The translations under genes were made by a program, and so were the position numbers. 64,000 nucleotides of DNA from Ostrinia nubilalis (lineage: Eukaryota; Arthropoda; Insecta; Lepidoptera; Crambidae): positions 7,108,001 to 7,172,000 of the forward strand of contig NC_087119.1 of the NCBI RefSeq assembly GCF_963855985.1, in the 5' to 3' direction. Below, piece after piece: positions 34,521 through 46,182 of the stretch. Each line of letters starts with the position of its first letter. The first letter of the stretch is position 1. Below the pieces are notes generated by a model. It did no database searches and was not told the DNA's origin. It saw nothing but the letters and a program-made list of their open reading frames with translations.

Positions 34521-34662
34521 CCTCAGGGAACTATTCCAACCTACCATCTGGAGCTACTTTGAAGCCAGGATCTACAAATTAACCGACAATAAGTAGTAAA
34601 GGCCAAGTTTGTCCCACCGGGAGAGTTAAGACATTGGACCCGTGACAATATTAATCAAAGGC
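34521..34662 (-). mobile_element. Diverged LINE 3' UTR fragment
   Basis: Reverse complement of the LINE 3' UTR inside the Tc1-like elements at 2417 and 7275 (shared block around GGGACAAACTTGGCC and CCTGGCTTCAAAG). There are no Tc1-like ends here, so the LINE family also exists on its own. Confidence 0.55.
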
Positions 34663-35130
34663 TATTAAGTTGCCGAAGCTAAATATCTTAAATTCAAACA
34701 ACGGTTACACATAGAAAGAAAGAAAGAAAAAACATTTATTTGGTACTAAAAAATTAAAACATAATAAGAGTTTTAGTTAACTACCTATATGGAAAAAAAT
34801 ACGTGGACTACTTTTATAAATAGTTATTTTGCTAGCAAGATCACCCTGCTGTTTGACAGAGAAATTTTACTTCGCTGAAGGCAAAGGTTAATTAATTACT
34901 TTTACTTCACGATTTATCAAACGCAGGTAATTGATATTTATTAGCATGTATCTATTTTTATCTACATAATACGAGTGGTAATGCTTAATTAACGCGTTTA
35001 GAAACTTGAGTGTGTAACTAATATTTTAAGTAGCTCTAAGTAATGTGAGACGTGTCTTACAAGTGGGCGTCTCAATCAATTAAGTATTTGTATTTGAAAA
35101 TTTTCACGGATTCGTTAATCTGCCTACTTA

Positions 35131-35248
35131 GGCTGAGTTGCACCATCTTACTTTAACTTTGACAAACGTTAAAAGTCTGTCAAACTCCATACAAAAAGCA
35201 CCGGTTATCGTCATAGTTACCGTTAAAGTTAGGTGGTGCAACCCAGCC
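35131..35248. mobile_element. MITE, GGCTGAGTTGCACCA family, copy 3
   Basis: Full copy with ends GGCTGAGTTGCACCATC and GGTGGTGCAACCCAGCC, flanked on both sides by TTA. First of three miniature elements lying nearly end to end. Confidence 0.9.
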
Positions 35249-35261
35249 TTAGTGTACAATA

Positions 35262-35437
35262 AGAGTAGGCGCACACCGTTGATTTTTAGTTGGCCGATAG
35301 TTGTGACTGATTTTAATTTGTATGAAGAATCGGCCAAATCGAATCGGCGTAGTGTGCGCACTCCCATACATGCCCATACTGATCAACTGCCCGACTAAAC
35401 TATCGGCCGACGAAAAATCAACGGTGTGCGCCTACTC
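35262..35437. mobile_element. MITE, AGAGTAGGCGCACACCG family
   Basis: Near-perfect inverted ends of about 40 bp: AGAGTAGGCGCACACCGTTG on the left and CAACGGTGTGCGCCTACTCT on the right. The motif TCGGCC recurs inside both arms. Single copy in this window. Confidence 0.9.
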
Positions 35438-35605
35438 TAAAGCTTCAACCACACCAACGTGTGCAGATCGCCATCGCTGATGAAATCCGATGTATGACAT
35501 GTCGCGCGACCTATGACAGTTGACGCGACATATCATTGGCGTTTGATCGCGACGTGATCGCGCCGGCGATGGCGATCTGCACGCGTTGGTGTGGTTGAAG
35601 CTTTA
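35438..35605. mobile_element. MITE, TAAAGCTTCAACCACACCA family, copy 1
   Basis: Ends TAAAGCTTCAACCACACCAA and TTGGTGTGGTTGAAGCTTTA, continuing into GCAGATCGCCATCGC. GC-rich interior with several GATCGCG motifs. Abuts the preceding MITE directly. Relatives at 49198-49362 and 46108-46182. Confidence 0.9.
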
Positions 35606-35850
35606 CCGCAGGTTAATTAACTCCCAAATTAACCGTCTTCTCACCGCGGGCTTGATTCAATTGTACCCAATAACGCAATTAATTAGTGTGTCGTAGTGCA
35701 AGGAATTGATTTACATATAACTATTGCATGACGTGCGATGAGCGAGCGTTTAAGAGGAAATTGATAATTCAGATGAATATTTTACCCCTTAAATTTTTGA
35801 AGTGACGTTTGGTGGAAATGTAAGGGGGTTAATAGACAGATAATCACACT

Positions 35851-36014
35851 TCACACTAATATTATAAAGGCGAAAGTTTGTGAGTGTGTATGTTTGTTAC
35901 TTCTTCACGTCTAAACAGCTAGTGCAAATTTAATAAAATTAGGTTATTATGGAGTTAGTTGACACCCTGGATTAACACAATAAAGCTACGTTTAACCGCA
36001 GGTAACACAGCTAG
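35851..36014 (+). mobile_element. Short Helitron-like element
   Basis: Begins TCACACTAATATTATAAAGG and ends ACACAGCTAG. It has the TC and CTAG ends of the Helitron-like family but a weak hairpin, and is only about 164 bp. Confidence 0.6.
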
Positions 36015-36819
36015 TTTTAGCTATAGTTGGGAACTGTTCTTTGAATGCAATCTAATGCGTATAAACACAAATAAGCTGCTGGACGTGACGTCCTTGTACA
36101 CGGATGCACTGTCTGGCACGATCGATGCCATGTCTCCGGACCGCACTGAGCACTTCGGGTTCACTCGACATAACATCAAAAAATCTCATTCTAAAAATAT
36201 GGTTGTATTATATAAAACTAATTAATTTAAGATGTTTTATTTGTCCCTTAAATCTCGTCTGTCTTTTGGAGGTGACCTTATACATATAATTATTGTGTAC
36301 ATCGGTACGGTACAAAAGGCGGTACGGTGTTGATCCCTTTCCGAGTTTATAAGTCTGCTATGAACTTTTATGATTCAACTGTTGTAACAATCAATATTAT
36401 AAAGTAGGGGATTATGAAATTATAATGTAAAAGTTTAAGATCCAAAAATAAAATTATGAATTAAGTTGAATTTAAAAATAATTTTATAAAAGTCAGTCTT
36501 ATGCTTTCTGCGGATTTTTGGGTAATATCTGAAATCAATATTAAACGCTACCAAACAAATAAAAATAAGGAAGCTCTTGGCCTGTATTCCACCTGATGGT
36601 AAGTGATGATCAGGCCGCTAAGAAAAGCAAGTGATTTTTTTCATGTTGTATTGTCATGCTGTCAAAAGTTTTTTGAAATAAAGCCACCGACACCAAGCCG
36701 CCTGGATATCGGCAAGCTTGGTGTGTTTTCCTTAGATACTAAATTGTATTGTATTGTGTGTAAAACATCAATGCTAAATAATTTTTAAGTTACAGTAAAA
36801 CTAATTGTAGTTACACTAA

Positions 36820-36861
36820 CATCCGTATTCACAAACGATACTTGCTGTTTGTGAATACGCG
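36820..36861. mobile_element. Minimal MITE relic, CGCCCGTATTC family, copy 5
   Basis: Only the two ends remain, ATCCGTATTCACAAACGATA and TTTGTGAATACGCG, with a few bases between. It looks like an internal deletion down to the terminal inverted repeats. Confidence 0.75.
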
Positions 36862-37514
36862 TAAGAATCTGTACACGCTTACCTTGAAATAGTAATTAAT
36901 ACTAACACCATCAGTGATAAGACGTTAGACAAGGTTTGCATAGCATTATCAGTAATCAAGTCTCTGATTGCTACAGCACTAACAGTGATTGATCCTCACG
37001 CCTCATGTCATGGTATGGGTAGGTGATCCGCCATTGTTCTAAGTCTAATGATAATACCTACCTACCTATCATGATAGGATTAGTGTGCAGAGAACAGATA
37101 TGATGACGATATGTTATATTTATTTATTAGGTACACCAACGATAGGTACAACAATACACAATATGTTAAAAAATACGCAAAATATTAGGCTAATTGCACT
37201 ATCACTTAAAGGTATACACAGCTTGCAAGAAATATAAGTTGCTACTTAGCGTAAATGATGTTATAAGTTAAATTTTTATGATAAAGAGTCGGTTGCTGTA
37301 GCCTTGAATTTGGGTAGAGACATGAAATGCACGTCCAGGCCACTACATTTATTGTACACCTTACAGATACGACATATAGGAGAGTTGGCTCCTAGAACAG
37401 TTTTTCGAAAGGAGCGGGAGAGAGGTTCAATGGGTTTACGTGGTATTCGTAATGGTACTTTGAAGTTAAACTTCGCTAGCAAGGTTAGACTACGCATAAA
37501 AGTATAAATGCGTA

Positions 37515-37636
37515 TGCGGATATCTTTTAACTGAAGAATAAACTTGTCATTTTGACATTTATTTCCCATACTGAAACTGTCAATGTACCAAACTTATCCT
37601 TTAGTTAAAAGTTATTCAACGATTGAAAAATCAGCC
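37515..37636. mobile_element. MITE, CTTTTAACTGAAG family, copy 2
   Basis: Relative of 3202-3337 in opposite orientation, sharing TTTAACTGAAGAATAAACTT and the terminal GATTGAAAAATCAGC. The left end is partly lost. Confidence 0.75.
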
Positions 37637-38046
37637 CTAATCGAATAATAAGTAGGTAACATTATTCCGAAAAGATTTAATCTTCATTTACCTACACGTG
37701 AACGGTTGGACCGATTTTCTTGATTTTTGATTTCTTGTCTCTATCCCGAATAGCAGAATAAGTATAAACCATTAGAAAATTTACGAAAAAATGAAATAAA
37801 AGAAAAACATTTTGTTAAATACGGACCTAAAGCCTAAAGCTACCCGTTCGACGCGGGGGAGGGCCGCTAAAACTTTTATAAATGTTTTACTCTATTGACC
37901 CATAGAGTCATAAAACTCCGTCATGGTCAAGGAAAATCGTTTTTTCTACGATCACCTTGAAATGGACGTATTGCGTAATAGTGCCTGTAATGTAAAAATA
38001 ACGTACAAAAGTTTCAGCTTTCCTCGGTATCAGTTTATGAAAGGAC

Positions 38047-38281
38047 TAGCTTTCCGCCCGCGGCTTCGCGTGGTATTTTGTCTGTCACAGAAAAACTTTA
38101 TCGCGTCCCTGTTTCAATAACCGGGATAAAAACTATCCTATATCCTTTCCCGCGACTCAAACTATCTCTATGCCAAATTTCATCAAAATCGGTTTAGTGG
38201 TTTAGGCGTGAAAGCAAGACAGACAGAGAGAGTTACTTTCGCAATTATAATATCATACTATAGATAGTATAGAAGTATAGA
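38047..38281 (-). mobile_element. Non-autonomous Helitron-like element, copy 2
   Basis: 235 bp, same length and layout as 30476-30710. CTAG at 38047 is followed by CTTTCCGCCCGCGGCTTCG, and the other end is TATAGATAGTATAGAAGTAT. Both lie on the minus strand, opposite to the transporter gene. Confidence 0.7.
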
Positions 38282-38749
38282 TTTATTGGCTCTATTAATA
38301 ACACCGATGGCGACACTGTTCACGGTGATCGAACATGTGGTCTACCCGACCCCGACTAATCGTTTATCGGTGAATTTCAAAACTACCCGCAATTTTGTTT
38401 ATTAAGGTAACTGTAATAGGTAGCTTACAATAGGCCTATGCCTACCCACTGGAAAAGACAATGTATTTTGGCGTAACTTTAATGATAATATATTTTCACA
38501 TAATTACAATAGCTTACATTGTGAACTTTCACATTTTAACAAGTTTTTTTACAAAAAAGTAATAGGTAAATATCTATTTATATTTTTCTTGTAATCACTT
38601 TCATGTGTGTTTACACTGTTTACTATCATCCGTGAAATGGGCTTTGTTTTAAAAAACCACACCCTGTATAGTTATTGTGTTTTTCCAAGGCAGTGGGACA
38701 AATACAAGACTTGCTTGCTATATCGTTGGTGTGACAATAACAATGCTTA

Positions 38750-38880
38750 GGCTGAGTTGCACCACCTAACTTTGATCGTAATTATAACGATAACCGATGT
38801 TTTATGTATGGAGTTTGACAGATTTTTGACGTTTGTGCAAGTCAAAGTAAGTTGTTGCACCAACTTACTTTGACTTGCAC
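38750..38880. mobile_element. MITE, GGCTGAGTTGCACCA family, copy 4, with palindrome
   Basis: Left end GGCTGAGTTGCACCACC. At the right there is an extra palindrome: GTGCAAGTCAAAGTAAGTT and its exact complement around an 8-bp centre, ending only about 50 bp before the transporter exon at 38929. Confidence 0.75.
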
Positions 38881-38928
38881 AAGCCTTAAAATTAAATTAC
38901 AAATGCTAAATCGTTGTTTCTTTCGCAG

Positions 38929-39056
38929 GCGCATGCTACGCCGAATTCGGCGTTCGAGTCCCAAACACGACGGGCTCGGCGTACATGTACTCTTACGTCA
39001 CCGTCGGCGAGTTCGTTGCTTTCGTCATCGGATGGAATATGGTACTGGAATATCTG
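38929..39056 (+). CDS. Cationic amino acid transporter, next exon
   Basis: 128 bp between TTTCGCAG and GTAAGT. Joined to the preceding exon, the split codon gives glycine and the frame continues [20 protein letters not shown] and then [22 protein letters not shown] at the end of helix 2, the TGSAY loop and helix 3, and the GWN...LEY segment are hallmarks of CAT-family permeases. It leaves in phase 0. No stop or frameshift, and the third-position GC bias is high compared with the flanking introns, which supports a functional gene. Confidence 0.93.
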
Positions 39057-39773
39057 GTAAGTAAATAAATGTGTAAATAAAAAGATGTGAACTCGGCTAG
39101 AACATCATAGGTTGAGGTTCTATCTCCGGACAAAGCTAACTTGAAATCTCTTTTTTGGTAATTTTCTAGTTTTAAATCAGTTTGGTACAGTCTAAAGTAT
39201 ATTTATTTATTAGGCACAGCTACAGAGAACAAACAATAACAGTACATTTGACACACAACAACATAATACAATATGAGACTACACATTGTTATAGCAAAAT
39301 AACACTTATCATAATTATTTTGAACATCTAAATAACATGCCGCAAGGCGCAGCATTTAGCTTGATATGATATTCATTTGTACAATTTAAGTTAAAAATAT
39401 CCATGATATTACATCTTAAATCTGAACGTAGCCTTACATATTTCAACAAAATTTCATCAAACTTATGAAGGTAAATGTTTAACCGACCATTAAAAGTTTA
39501 ACTCAAACCAGCTCCAACTAACGTAGAAAATAATGTTTTAATCGAATCAACAGATACGCCGCAACTCCGCAAGACAAATGGTTTTAAAAGTTCCATCGAC
39601 AATGTAGAGACGACAGCTCATCAGACTGTACATTTTTGTAGGAAACTCAACCCTATTACAACTATTTAAGACCCCACAGTGTCTAGTTTGATGTGCATGA
39701 TAAAAGCTTGGTAGTAGCTGTGACTGTAAGCCTTGTTTTCTTTCGAATATGGTGTAAAATCCTGTGGCGGTAA
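39057..39773. other. Intron 2, proximal part
   Basis: Holds an AT-rich dispersed-repeat 3' end starting near 39200 (TATTTATTTATTAGGCACAG), similar in its first bases to 37115-37140. No exon seen. Confidence 0.4.
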
Positions 39774-41206
39774 ATAGTCCAGTAGAATTAGCTTTTAAAT
39801 CGGAAATAATTCCTACAAAAGATTTTATTGTTTTAATGGCTTCATTGGTTGCCCATTAAGATTCTCCTAAGTTTTCGACTTCGACGGAGTTGTGCTTAAG
39901 TGGTGGGGGCCCCCGAAAGGGGCATTTTTTCGGTTTTCCGGTTATACCGCGTAAAGGACTTACCCTATCAAAAAGTGGTCTTCATGACGGTTGAAGGGCA
40001 CTTAATCCTGCATTGAATAAGACCAAATTCATATGTTTTGGACAAACCGTTCTCGCGCTAAAGTTCGGCAAAGTAGAAAATATACGTATAATTAATGACC
40101 CTCTCCACGTCCAATGGTTGGTTACCCACAGGCTTCCAAGTCTTGAAAAGGGCCACCTCAACTAGTGTAACCCTATCAAGGCTTACGAGCTTGATGCGCC
40201 TATCCTTGTTCGTGCCAGCCGTTCCTTAACTGCGGTTGCTGCACCTCTTCCTGGCACTCACCTGAACTACTCTGTGTTACCTACTGTGGCTGCCCCTCTT
40301 CCTTGTATCCTCCTGCATGACTACGTTGCCTAGCCGTATGCCTGGTCTAAGGTTCGACGCCAAAAATCAACAACAACAAGTTCATATTAAAACGCTGAAG
40401 AGTTTTTTGTTTGTTTCTTTGAACGCGCTAATCTTAAGAATTACTAATTTGATTGAAATCATTATTTTTGTGTTGAATAGCTCATACATTGAGGAAGGCT
40501 ATAGGATATATACAATCACTCTACGACTAATAGAGGCGAAGCAGTAAAGAAAAATGTTTCAAGCACGGGAAATAGTATTTAAACTATTTTCACTCGTACG
40601 TAGTTGATTTTGTGGCGTCGAACCTTGGACCAGGCATATGGCTAAGCGATGAAATCGTACAGGAGGGTACAAGGAAGAGGGGCAGCCACATTAGGTAACA
40701 CAGAGTCGTTCAGGAGAGTGCCAGGAAGAGGTGTAGCAACCGCAGTTAAGGAACGGCTGGGACGAACAAGGATAAGCGAATCAAACTCGTGAGCCTTGTT
40801 AGGGTTACACTAGTTAAGGCGACCCTTTACAAGGCTTGGAAGCATGTGGGTAACAAGCCATTGGACGTGGAGAGGGTCATTAATTATACGTATATTTTCT
40901 ACTTTGCTGAACTTTAGCGCGAGAACGGTTTGTCCAAAACATATGAATTTGGTCTTATTCAATGCAGAATTAAGTGCCCTTTAACCGTCATGAAGACCAC
41001 TTTTCGATAGGGTAAGTCCTTTACGCGGTATAACCGGAAAACCGAAAAAACGCCCCTTTCGGGGGCCGCCACCACTTAAGCACAACTCCGTCGAAGTCGA
41101 AAACTTAGGAGAGTCTTAATGGGCAACCAATGAAGCCATTAAAGCAAAAAAATCTTTTGTAGGAATTATTTCCGATTTAATCAATTTTTGTGTTTAATTC
41201 TACTGG
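39774..41206. mobile_element. Foldback element with about 0.6-kb arms in intron 2
   Basis: 39774-40371 and 40603-41206 are inverted repeats over their whole length with scattered mismatches and small gaps. Landmarks shared by both arms include CACGTCCAATGG, CGAGAACGGTTTGTCC and CGACTTCGACGGAG. The 0.23-kb loop contains a Helitron-like piece (CTGAAGAGTTTTTTGTTTGT), a probable later insertion. Lies inside the transporter intron on the transcribed strand. Confidence 0.9.
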
Positions 41207-41455
41207 CCTAAAATCGATGCTCACCCGAGAAGATGCCTTTAAACTGAACGCTTAACTAACATCCTTGCATTAGTTATACAACTGAGCAGATGCACAGGGT
41301 GTAAACTAGAGAGCTATTGAGTTATTCACCAACTCGACACAAAAGACTGGTGCCACTCAAAATTAGTATTGACACTTATTATTTCTTTCGTCATCTGGAC
41401 ATGCCAAGAATTTAACGCTCAATTGGCGAAAACATAAAAGTGATTTACCTAATTC

Positions 41456-41577
41456 CGACGACATCATAAAGGTAGCAGGAAGGCGCTGGACGCAGGCTGC
41501 TACCAACCGGGCAACATGGAAAGCATTGGGGGAGGCCTATGTTCACAGTGGACGTCCTATGACTGAGATGATGATGA
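41456..41577 (+). mobile_element. 5'-truncated RTE-type LINE 3' end
   Basis: 122 bp reading DDIIKVAGRRWTQAATNRAT before the stop and a GATGATGATGA tail. A 15-bp target duplication TGATTTACCTAATTC lies at 41441-41455 and 41578-41592. Same family as the copies at 5980, 45946 and 62891. Confidence 0.9.
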
Positions 41578-41592
41578 TGATTTACCTAATTC

Positions 41593-43239
41593 ATGTAAAA
41601 ATCTTAGATAAGAACTAATTTGAGTTTCACCAATTGGATACACGTGTGTCCAGTCTCATGTGTCGAGTTGGTGAATAAGCCACATTTTTCATCCTTAAAC
41701 TTTTTTCTTTATTTGCGTGGTTCCATCAGAGTACAATAGAATCACCCACACCTGGATTTTGTTAGAGCCTTGTATGGCTAGCGTGGGCAGCGAAGGCCAA
41801 ATTTTCCATTTACCTCAGTAAATTGAAAGCACCTTGTTTTTTTGAGGTGACTAAATGCCATAATGATGAAAACATCTAAATTCAACGACTTGATAACGAG
41901 ACTCAAAATGCTAAAATAATAGTCTACTTAATTCATATCATAAATTGTTTTCTGAGCTATTTAAACAAATACTGTTTTTTCTTCTATCAAATGTTTTGAT
42001 TTTCATACAGATGAAAATGTTTTCAGTGGCAAATATCAAAGTAAAAAGCGACCAAACATTTTGTAGAAAAATAAAACCCAAAGCTATTTTTAACTTCAAT
42101 CAAAACCTTCACCTTGTGTAAGTACCGTGTTGTACCCTAAAAGCTAAATTAATTATGAATGGGTTAACTTCCCACTTTCCCACTTCACTCACCGGTATTG
42201 TACAACGGTACATCAAGCTAAATACTGTAACACGTGAATACGTTATAGGTACTTGTAATAAGTTTATTTTGTTACAAGAATGTTACTGATATAGCTATTG
42301 ACTATTGTTAACTTTGAAGATACTTCGTGCATGCACGTTAGTGCATTTGTACCAATGAATGTAATGAATGAGTATGAACTTGAAATTTGGCAATGTAAAA
42401 ACCTGCAGTCTCTTTGAATGACGATAAGAAACAAACAACAACCAGGCCATTTGAACACTATTAATTTATTCGTTAAAGAAAAATAGATATTTTGTTTATT
42501 TTAAAATTGGTAGAGCACAGTCTGAATCTTGTTTGTACAGAGGCAAATTCGTCTCAAAAGCAAAAACAAATCCATCTCAATTACAATTTATTAGAGTGTT
42601 AACGTCTGTCTAATTTATCATTGAAATTACAATAAATCTTTTATTTTACCATCCACTTTTCCCTTTTATCCTCTAAGGACGTCGGCATAAATGTCACAAG
42701 TTATTATTACAAAATACATTAATAATTTCTTGTCCTTGGTATATTCTTTGTCGATAACAAGCTCAAAAGTAATATGTTTTTTTAAACAAACGAAAGAAAA
42801 TAACACTGATATTGCATTTTATTAGGTACAACTTGAATTCTTATATTACCCTTTTGAAGGATTACCAATAAAGGATATTAAAAACAAATGCTATTGCTGA
42901 AACAAATATCCGAGATATCTCGAATAAAAATCCTTTTACAGTGAGCTCATGCGATGTTCTCGTATTTTATTTTTTAATCTGGCTATGACTGTTCATGTAT
43001 TTTTATCTAAGAAGAGTTCGTTATAAACTAAAAAGACAGTCCCTTCGAGCATTTTGATGTAAAGGATGTTGTTGTAATGTTAAATAAAAACTTTTTGGTA
43101 TTTTCTTTACAACACTTTTTGTGGTGTACGATTTTCGAAAAAAGTAACGTGTGTTCTATCAATCAGCATGAGATCACCCACAAAAACAAGCCGTATTGTC
43201 TATTGCATAAAGTTCTAATTCACGTTGTTTCTCACACAG
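41593..43239. other. Intron 2, distal part
   Basis: AT-rich with no recognised repeat. It ends in a good acceptor, TTTCTCACACAG, at 43239. Confidence 0.4.
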
Positions 43240-43342
43240 ATTGGAACGAGTGCTTGCGCTCGCGCATTGAGCGCTTGTTTCGACTCTCTGGTCGACGGCG
43301 CCATTGCTCGCGAATTCGCATCGGCTGTTGGCACTGTTTATG
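43240..43342 (+). CDS. Cationic amino acid transporter, third recognised exon
   Basis: 103 bp, entered in phase 0 and left in phase 1 at GTGAGT. It encodes IGTSACARALSACFDSLVDG and then a more variable AREFASAVGTVYG. The IGTS-ARA-SA-FD pattern follows the previous exon's GWN..LEY directly in CAT proteins, so the order is right and nothing is missing between them. The next conserved block (helix 5 onward) was not found in the remaining 20 kb, so the following intron is either very long or the exon escaped me. Confidence 0.9.
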
Positions 43343-44680
43343 GTGAGTACTAAGAATAAGAATAAGAAAAACTTTATTTGACACAAAAGGAAAATAAAAA
43401 AAACAGAACAAAGGGACTTAAAACTATACATGCATATTTTGTGTCAAAAAGGCGCCCGCTCAGCATTAGTCGGGTCACGCGTGCATGCACGCATGACGCT
43501 AGTTTTCAGTGGGTGCCTCTCCTCCAACCTACCTTTTAAATTAAAAAAGAAAACGCTATCAAAACATTGACATTGATATCATTCGTTGAAGCTATTCGAT
43601 CCATGGACAGTAAAAGTTCTGAACTAGCTCTGACATGACCTATTCCACCTCAATTAGCTTATAGTAGCAGTAATAGTAGCCCATGTATCTACATAAATGC
43701 ACCACGGCAGTCTGAATACGAGTATACCTAGTAGTTAAAATATCAATACAAACTTGAAAACGGAACCATAGTTGGCGAGCGCCGATTTTTAATTAAAAAT
43801 CTGTAACTTTAGTCACTGAATATTCACCTCTTTGACAAAAACTGTTTGTTTATTAAAACAACTGAGTTTTTGGACCGGTTCGCTTTTGATAGTATTTCTC
43901 GTATGTTTTCTACTTAATTAAAGGCTTTATTACGGTTTCGCTTTGTATTTGATTTTGTCCGATTGTTACTTTGAACTAGGTAGGTACAAAATAATTTTCT
44001 GAAGTGGCTTTTTTATGATAATTCGTTGTTTTATTTAAAAAAAAAATTCTTGGCCTTTTAGGCTTTTGAATAGGCCATTGTGTGGGAATAGTAATAATAT
44101 TACCTACGTGTAGAACTTTTACCTAGGCTCATATGTTTTAGTAAAGGACTACCTAGGTAGTTTTTGAAAAAGTTACATATTTCAACCGAGACGTCAAATT
44201 TTACCTTAAAGGACCTTTTCAGAATTGTTACTTACATTCCAAAAGAAATACTGAATAATTTCGAATGAACACAATGAATCGATACCAATTGATAACAATC
44301 GACAATTAAGCACAACTTTAGCACCTTTTCTTTGAAAGTTAACAAATCACAAAATGGCTGAACAACTGCCTCAAAGAAACCACCGCTTTGGCATGCAACA
44401 AGTCTAGAGGGCTCTCGCCAGGAGAGCAGCTCCAACTTTGTCGTGGATTTGTTTAATGCTTTCTACTCGTATTTCATTCTTTGGAATCGGTTTGTGGTTT
44501 TGAATAAGTAGGAGTGGTTTTAAAATAATAGTTAAGCCCAGTAACTGAGAGTCGTAGTATAAATGAGAACACGTTGTTTTAATGCTAATTTAGTATTAGG
44601 TAAATTTTATTTTTCAATTGTCAACTCCATTTGTGAAGATTTTCATGCGTGTTTAGAAGTTTTCATGTAATATGAGGCTG
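43343..44680. other. Start of intron 3; dispersed-repeat tail
   Basis: Immediately after the donor, from about 43351 to 43540, lies a repeat tail with AAGAATAAGAAAAACTTTAT and a CACGCGTGCATGCACGCATG block. The rest is AT-rich without coding signal. Confidence 0.4.
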
Positions 44681-44822
44681 GAAGGCCTCCTACTAGGTGG
44701 ACCGACGATCTGGTGAAGGTCGCGGGAAGAGCATGGATGCGGGCAGCGCAGGACAACCAGGAAGACCTTGGGGAAGGTCTTTGTCCAGCAGTGGACGTAA
44801 TGTGGCTGAAACGAACGAACGA
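44681..44822 (+). mobile_element. RTE-type LINE 3' end, (GAAC)n-tailed subfamily
   Basis: The frame reads RWTDDLVKVAGRAWM and the 3' tail is GAACGAACGAA instead of GAT repeats, so this is a second RTE subfamily. A 9-bp target duplication ATGAGGCTG lies at 44672-44680 and 44823-44831. Confidence 0.85.
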
Positions 44823-45360
44823 ATGAGGCTGATATTTCTGGTGAAGTCTATATGCGTTTTTTTTTTATTTTCTCAAAGAGCAGCTATACAAGTAAAATTA
44901 CACTAATTATTCCGTGCCATTATAACGTCACAGCGACCACTTGCAATTCCTTTGAAACAGAAACGACAGTGCATAATATCAACTACCACAATGGGTATTA
45001 GTTGAATTTCACATCAGCGCGCTCGCGATTCCTCACAAAGGGATTGCTAGACACGTTCGCGCAGTGTCATTTTCGTTACACGCCTCTAAGTGGTCGTTAC
45101 TTTTACCACTTCTCTACCATCTTCCATTTCTAAAGCTTCTACGTCATATTATTATTTACTTGGTTTCGTAAGAAAATACTTAAAATGATATTCTAAGCTA
45201 AAGTTATAACAAAGCATACGTTAATGAAAGAAGCGAACCCACTTAGGCTTCTCACGGGTGCATTAATAATTAATTATTACTTAATGAAGCTTCCGGGGAC
45301 TGAATATAAGAAATATTAAAGTGCACTGGCGATTTTTTTCTAAAGGATGGTCATTGTGAG

Positions 45361-45440
45361 CTTCTTACTTTAACTTTAACAAACGTCACGTCACGTTATC
45401 ATTTTGTTACAGTTGAAGTTAGGTGGTGCAACTCAGCCCT
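45361..45440. mobile_element. MITE, GGCTGAGTTGCACCA family, copy 5
   Basis: The right end GGTGGTGCAACTCAGCC is intact. The left end has lost its outer bases but keeps CTTACTTTAACTTTAACAAA. Confidence 0.6.
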
Positions 45441-45945
45441 AAGGCTGAGATTGAGATTTATTCCTAAGAATATAGTAATTAAGTACTTTATGCTAAGTGT
45501 AATTAATAGGGGATCTACTCGTATTTAGTAGGTAATGCAAAATAGGAATTCTACGAACGCCTGTCACTCAACCTTTACCAATGGTTCAAAAGCTATCTGC
45601 CATCTGAATACAGAATCTATGTATGTTCTCGTATGTTACAAGCATTTCCTCGAAGCTTGTCACTCAAGCCACAATTTGCAATAGCTTAAAAGCTATCTGC
45701 GATCACGGCTTTCAACCCCGACAGTCAACCACTGGCTTTCAGATCCCAATCCTGATATCCGACAGACAGTGCACTGTACTGGATTGACAGCTTGACTGTC
45801 TTTGTAATACAGTAGTTTGTAGTCGGTTCAATCACTGAAGTGATAGCTTTGTTTGCACGTTTCAATTAAAGGTGAGTATAGACTTAGAGTATTTACTTGT
45901 AACAGATCAACGAGCCGCTCTATGAAATGTTAAGCTTCGCGCACT

Positions 45946-46095
45946 CATCATCATCATCTCAGCCATAGGCCGTCCACTGCTGAACATAGGCCTCCCCCAA
46001 TGCTTTCCATGTTGCCCGGTTGGTAGCGGCCTGCGTCCAGCGCGTTCCTGCTACCTTTATGATGTCGTCGGTCCACCTTGTGGGTGCGCGTGAGT
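45946..46095 (-). mobile_element. 5'-truncated RTE-type LINE 3' end
   Basis: Minus-strand RWTDDIIKVAGTRWTQAA and EAYVQQWTAYG, with the GAT-repeat tail. The 12-bp target duplication GCTTCGCGCACT is at 45934-45945 and 46096-46107. Confidence 0.9.
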
Positions 46096-46107
46096 GCTTC
46101 GCGCACT

Positions 46108-46182
46108 GCGCGCGGTCTATGCACGCGTAGTGATCGCCATCGCAGACGCGATCTGCACGCGTTGGTTTGGCTGAAGCTTTAC
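46108..46182. mobile_element. Partial MITE, TAAAGCTTCAACCACACCA family
   Basis: Only the right half is recognisable: GTGATCGCCATCGC followed by GCACGCGTTGGTTTGGCTGA. The RTE copy to its left may have landed at or near its missing half. Confidence 0.55.

Noticed and set aside
34720..34745. GAAA repeats resembling a microsatellite locus
   Set aside because: Short run next to a TTTATTTGGTAC tail typical of dispersed moth repeats; nothing further to support.
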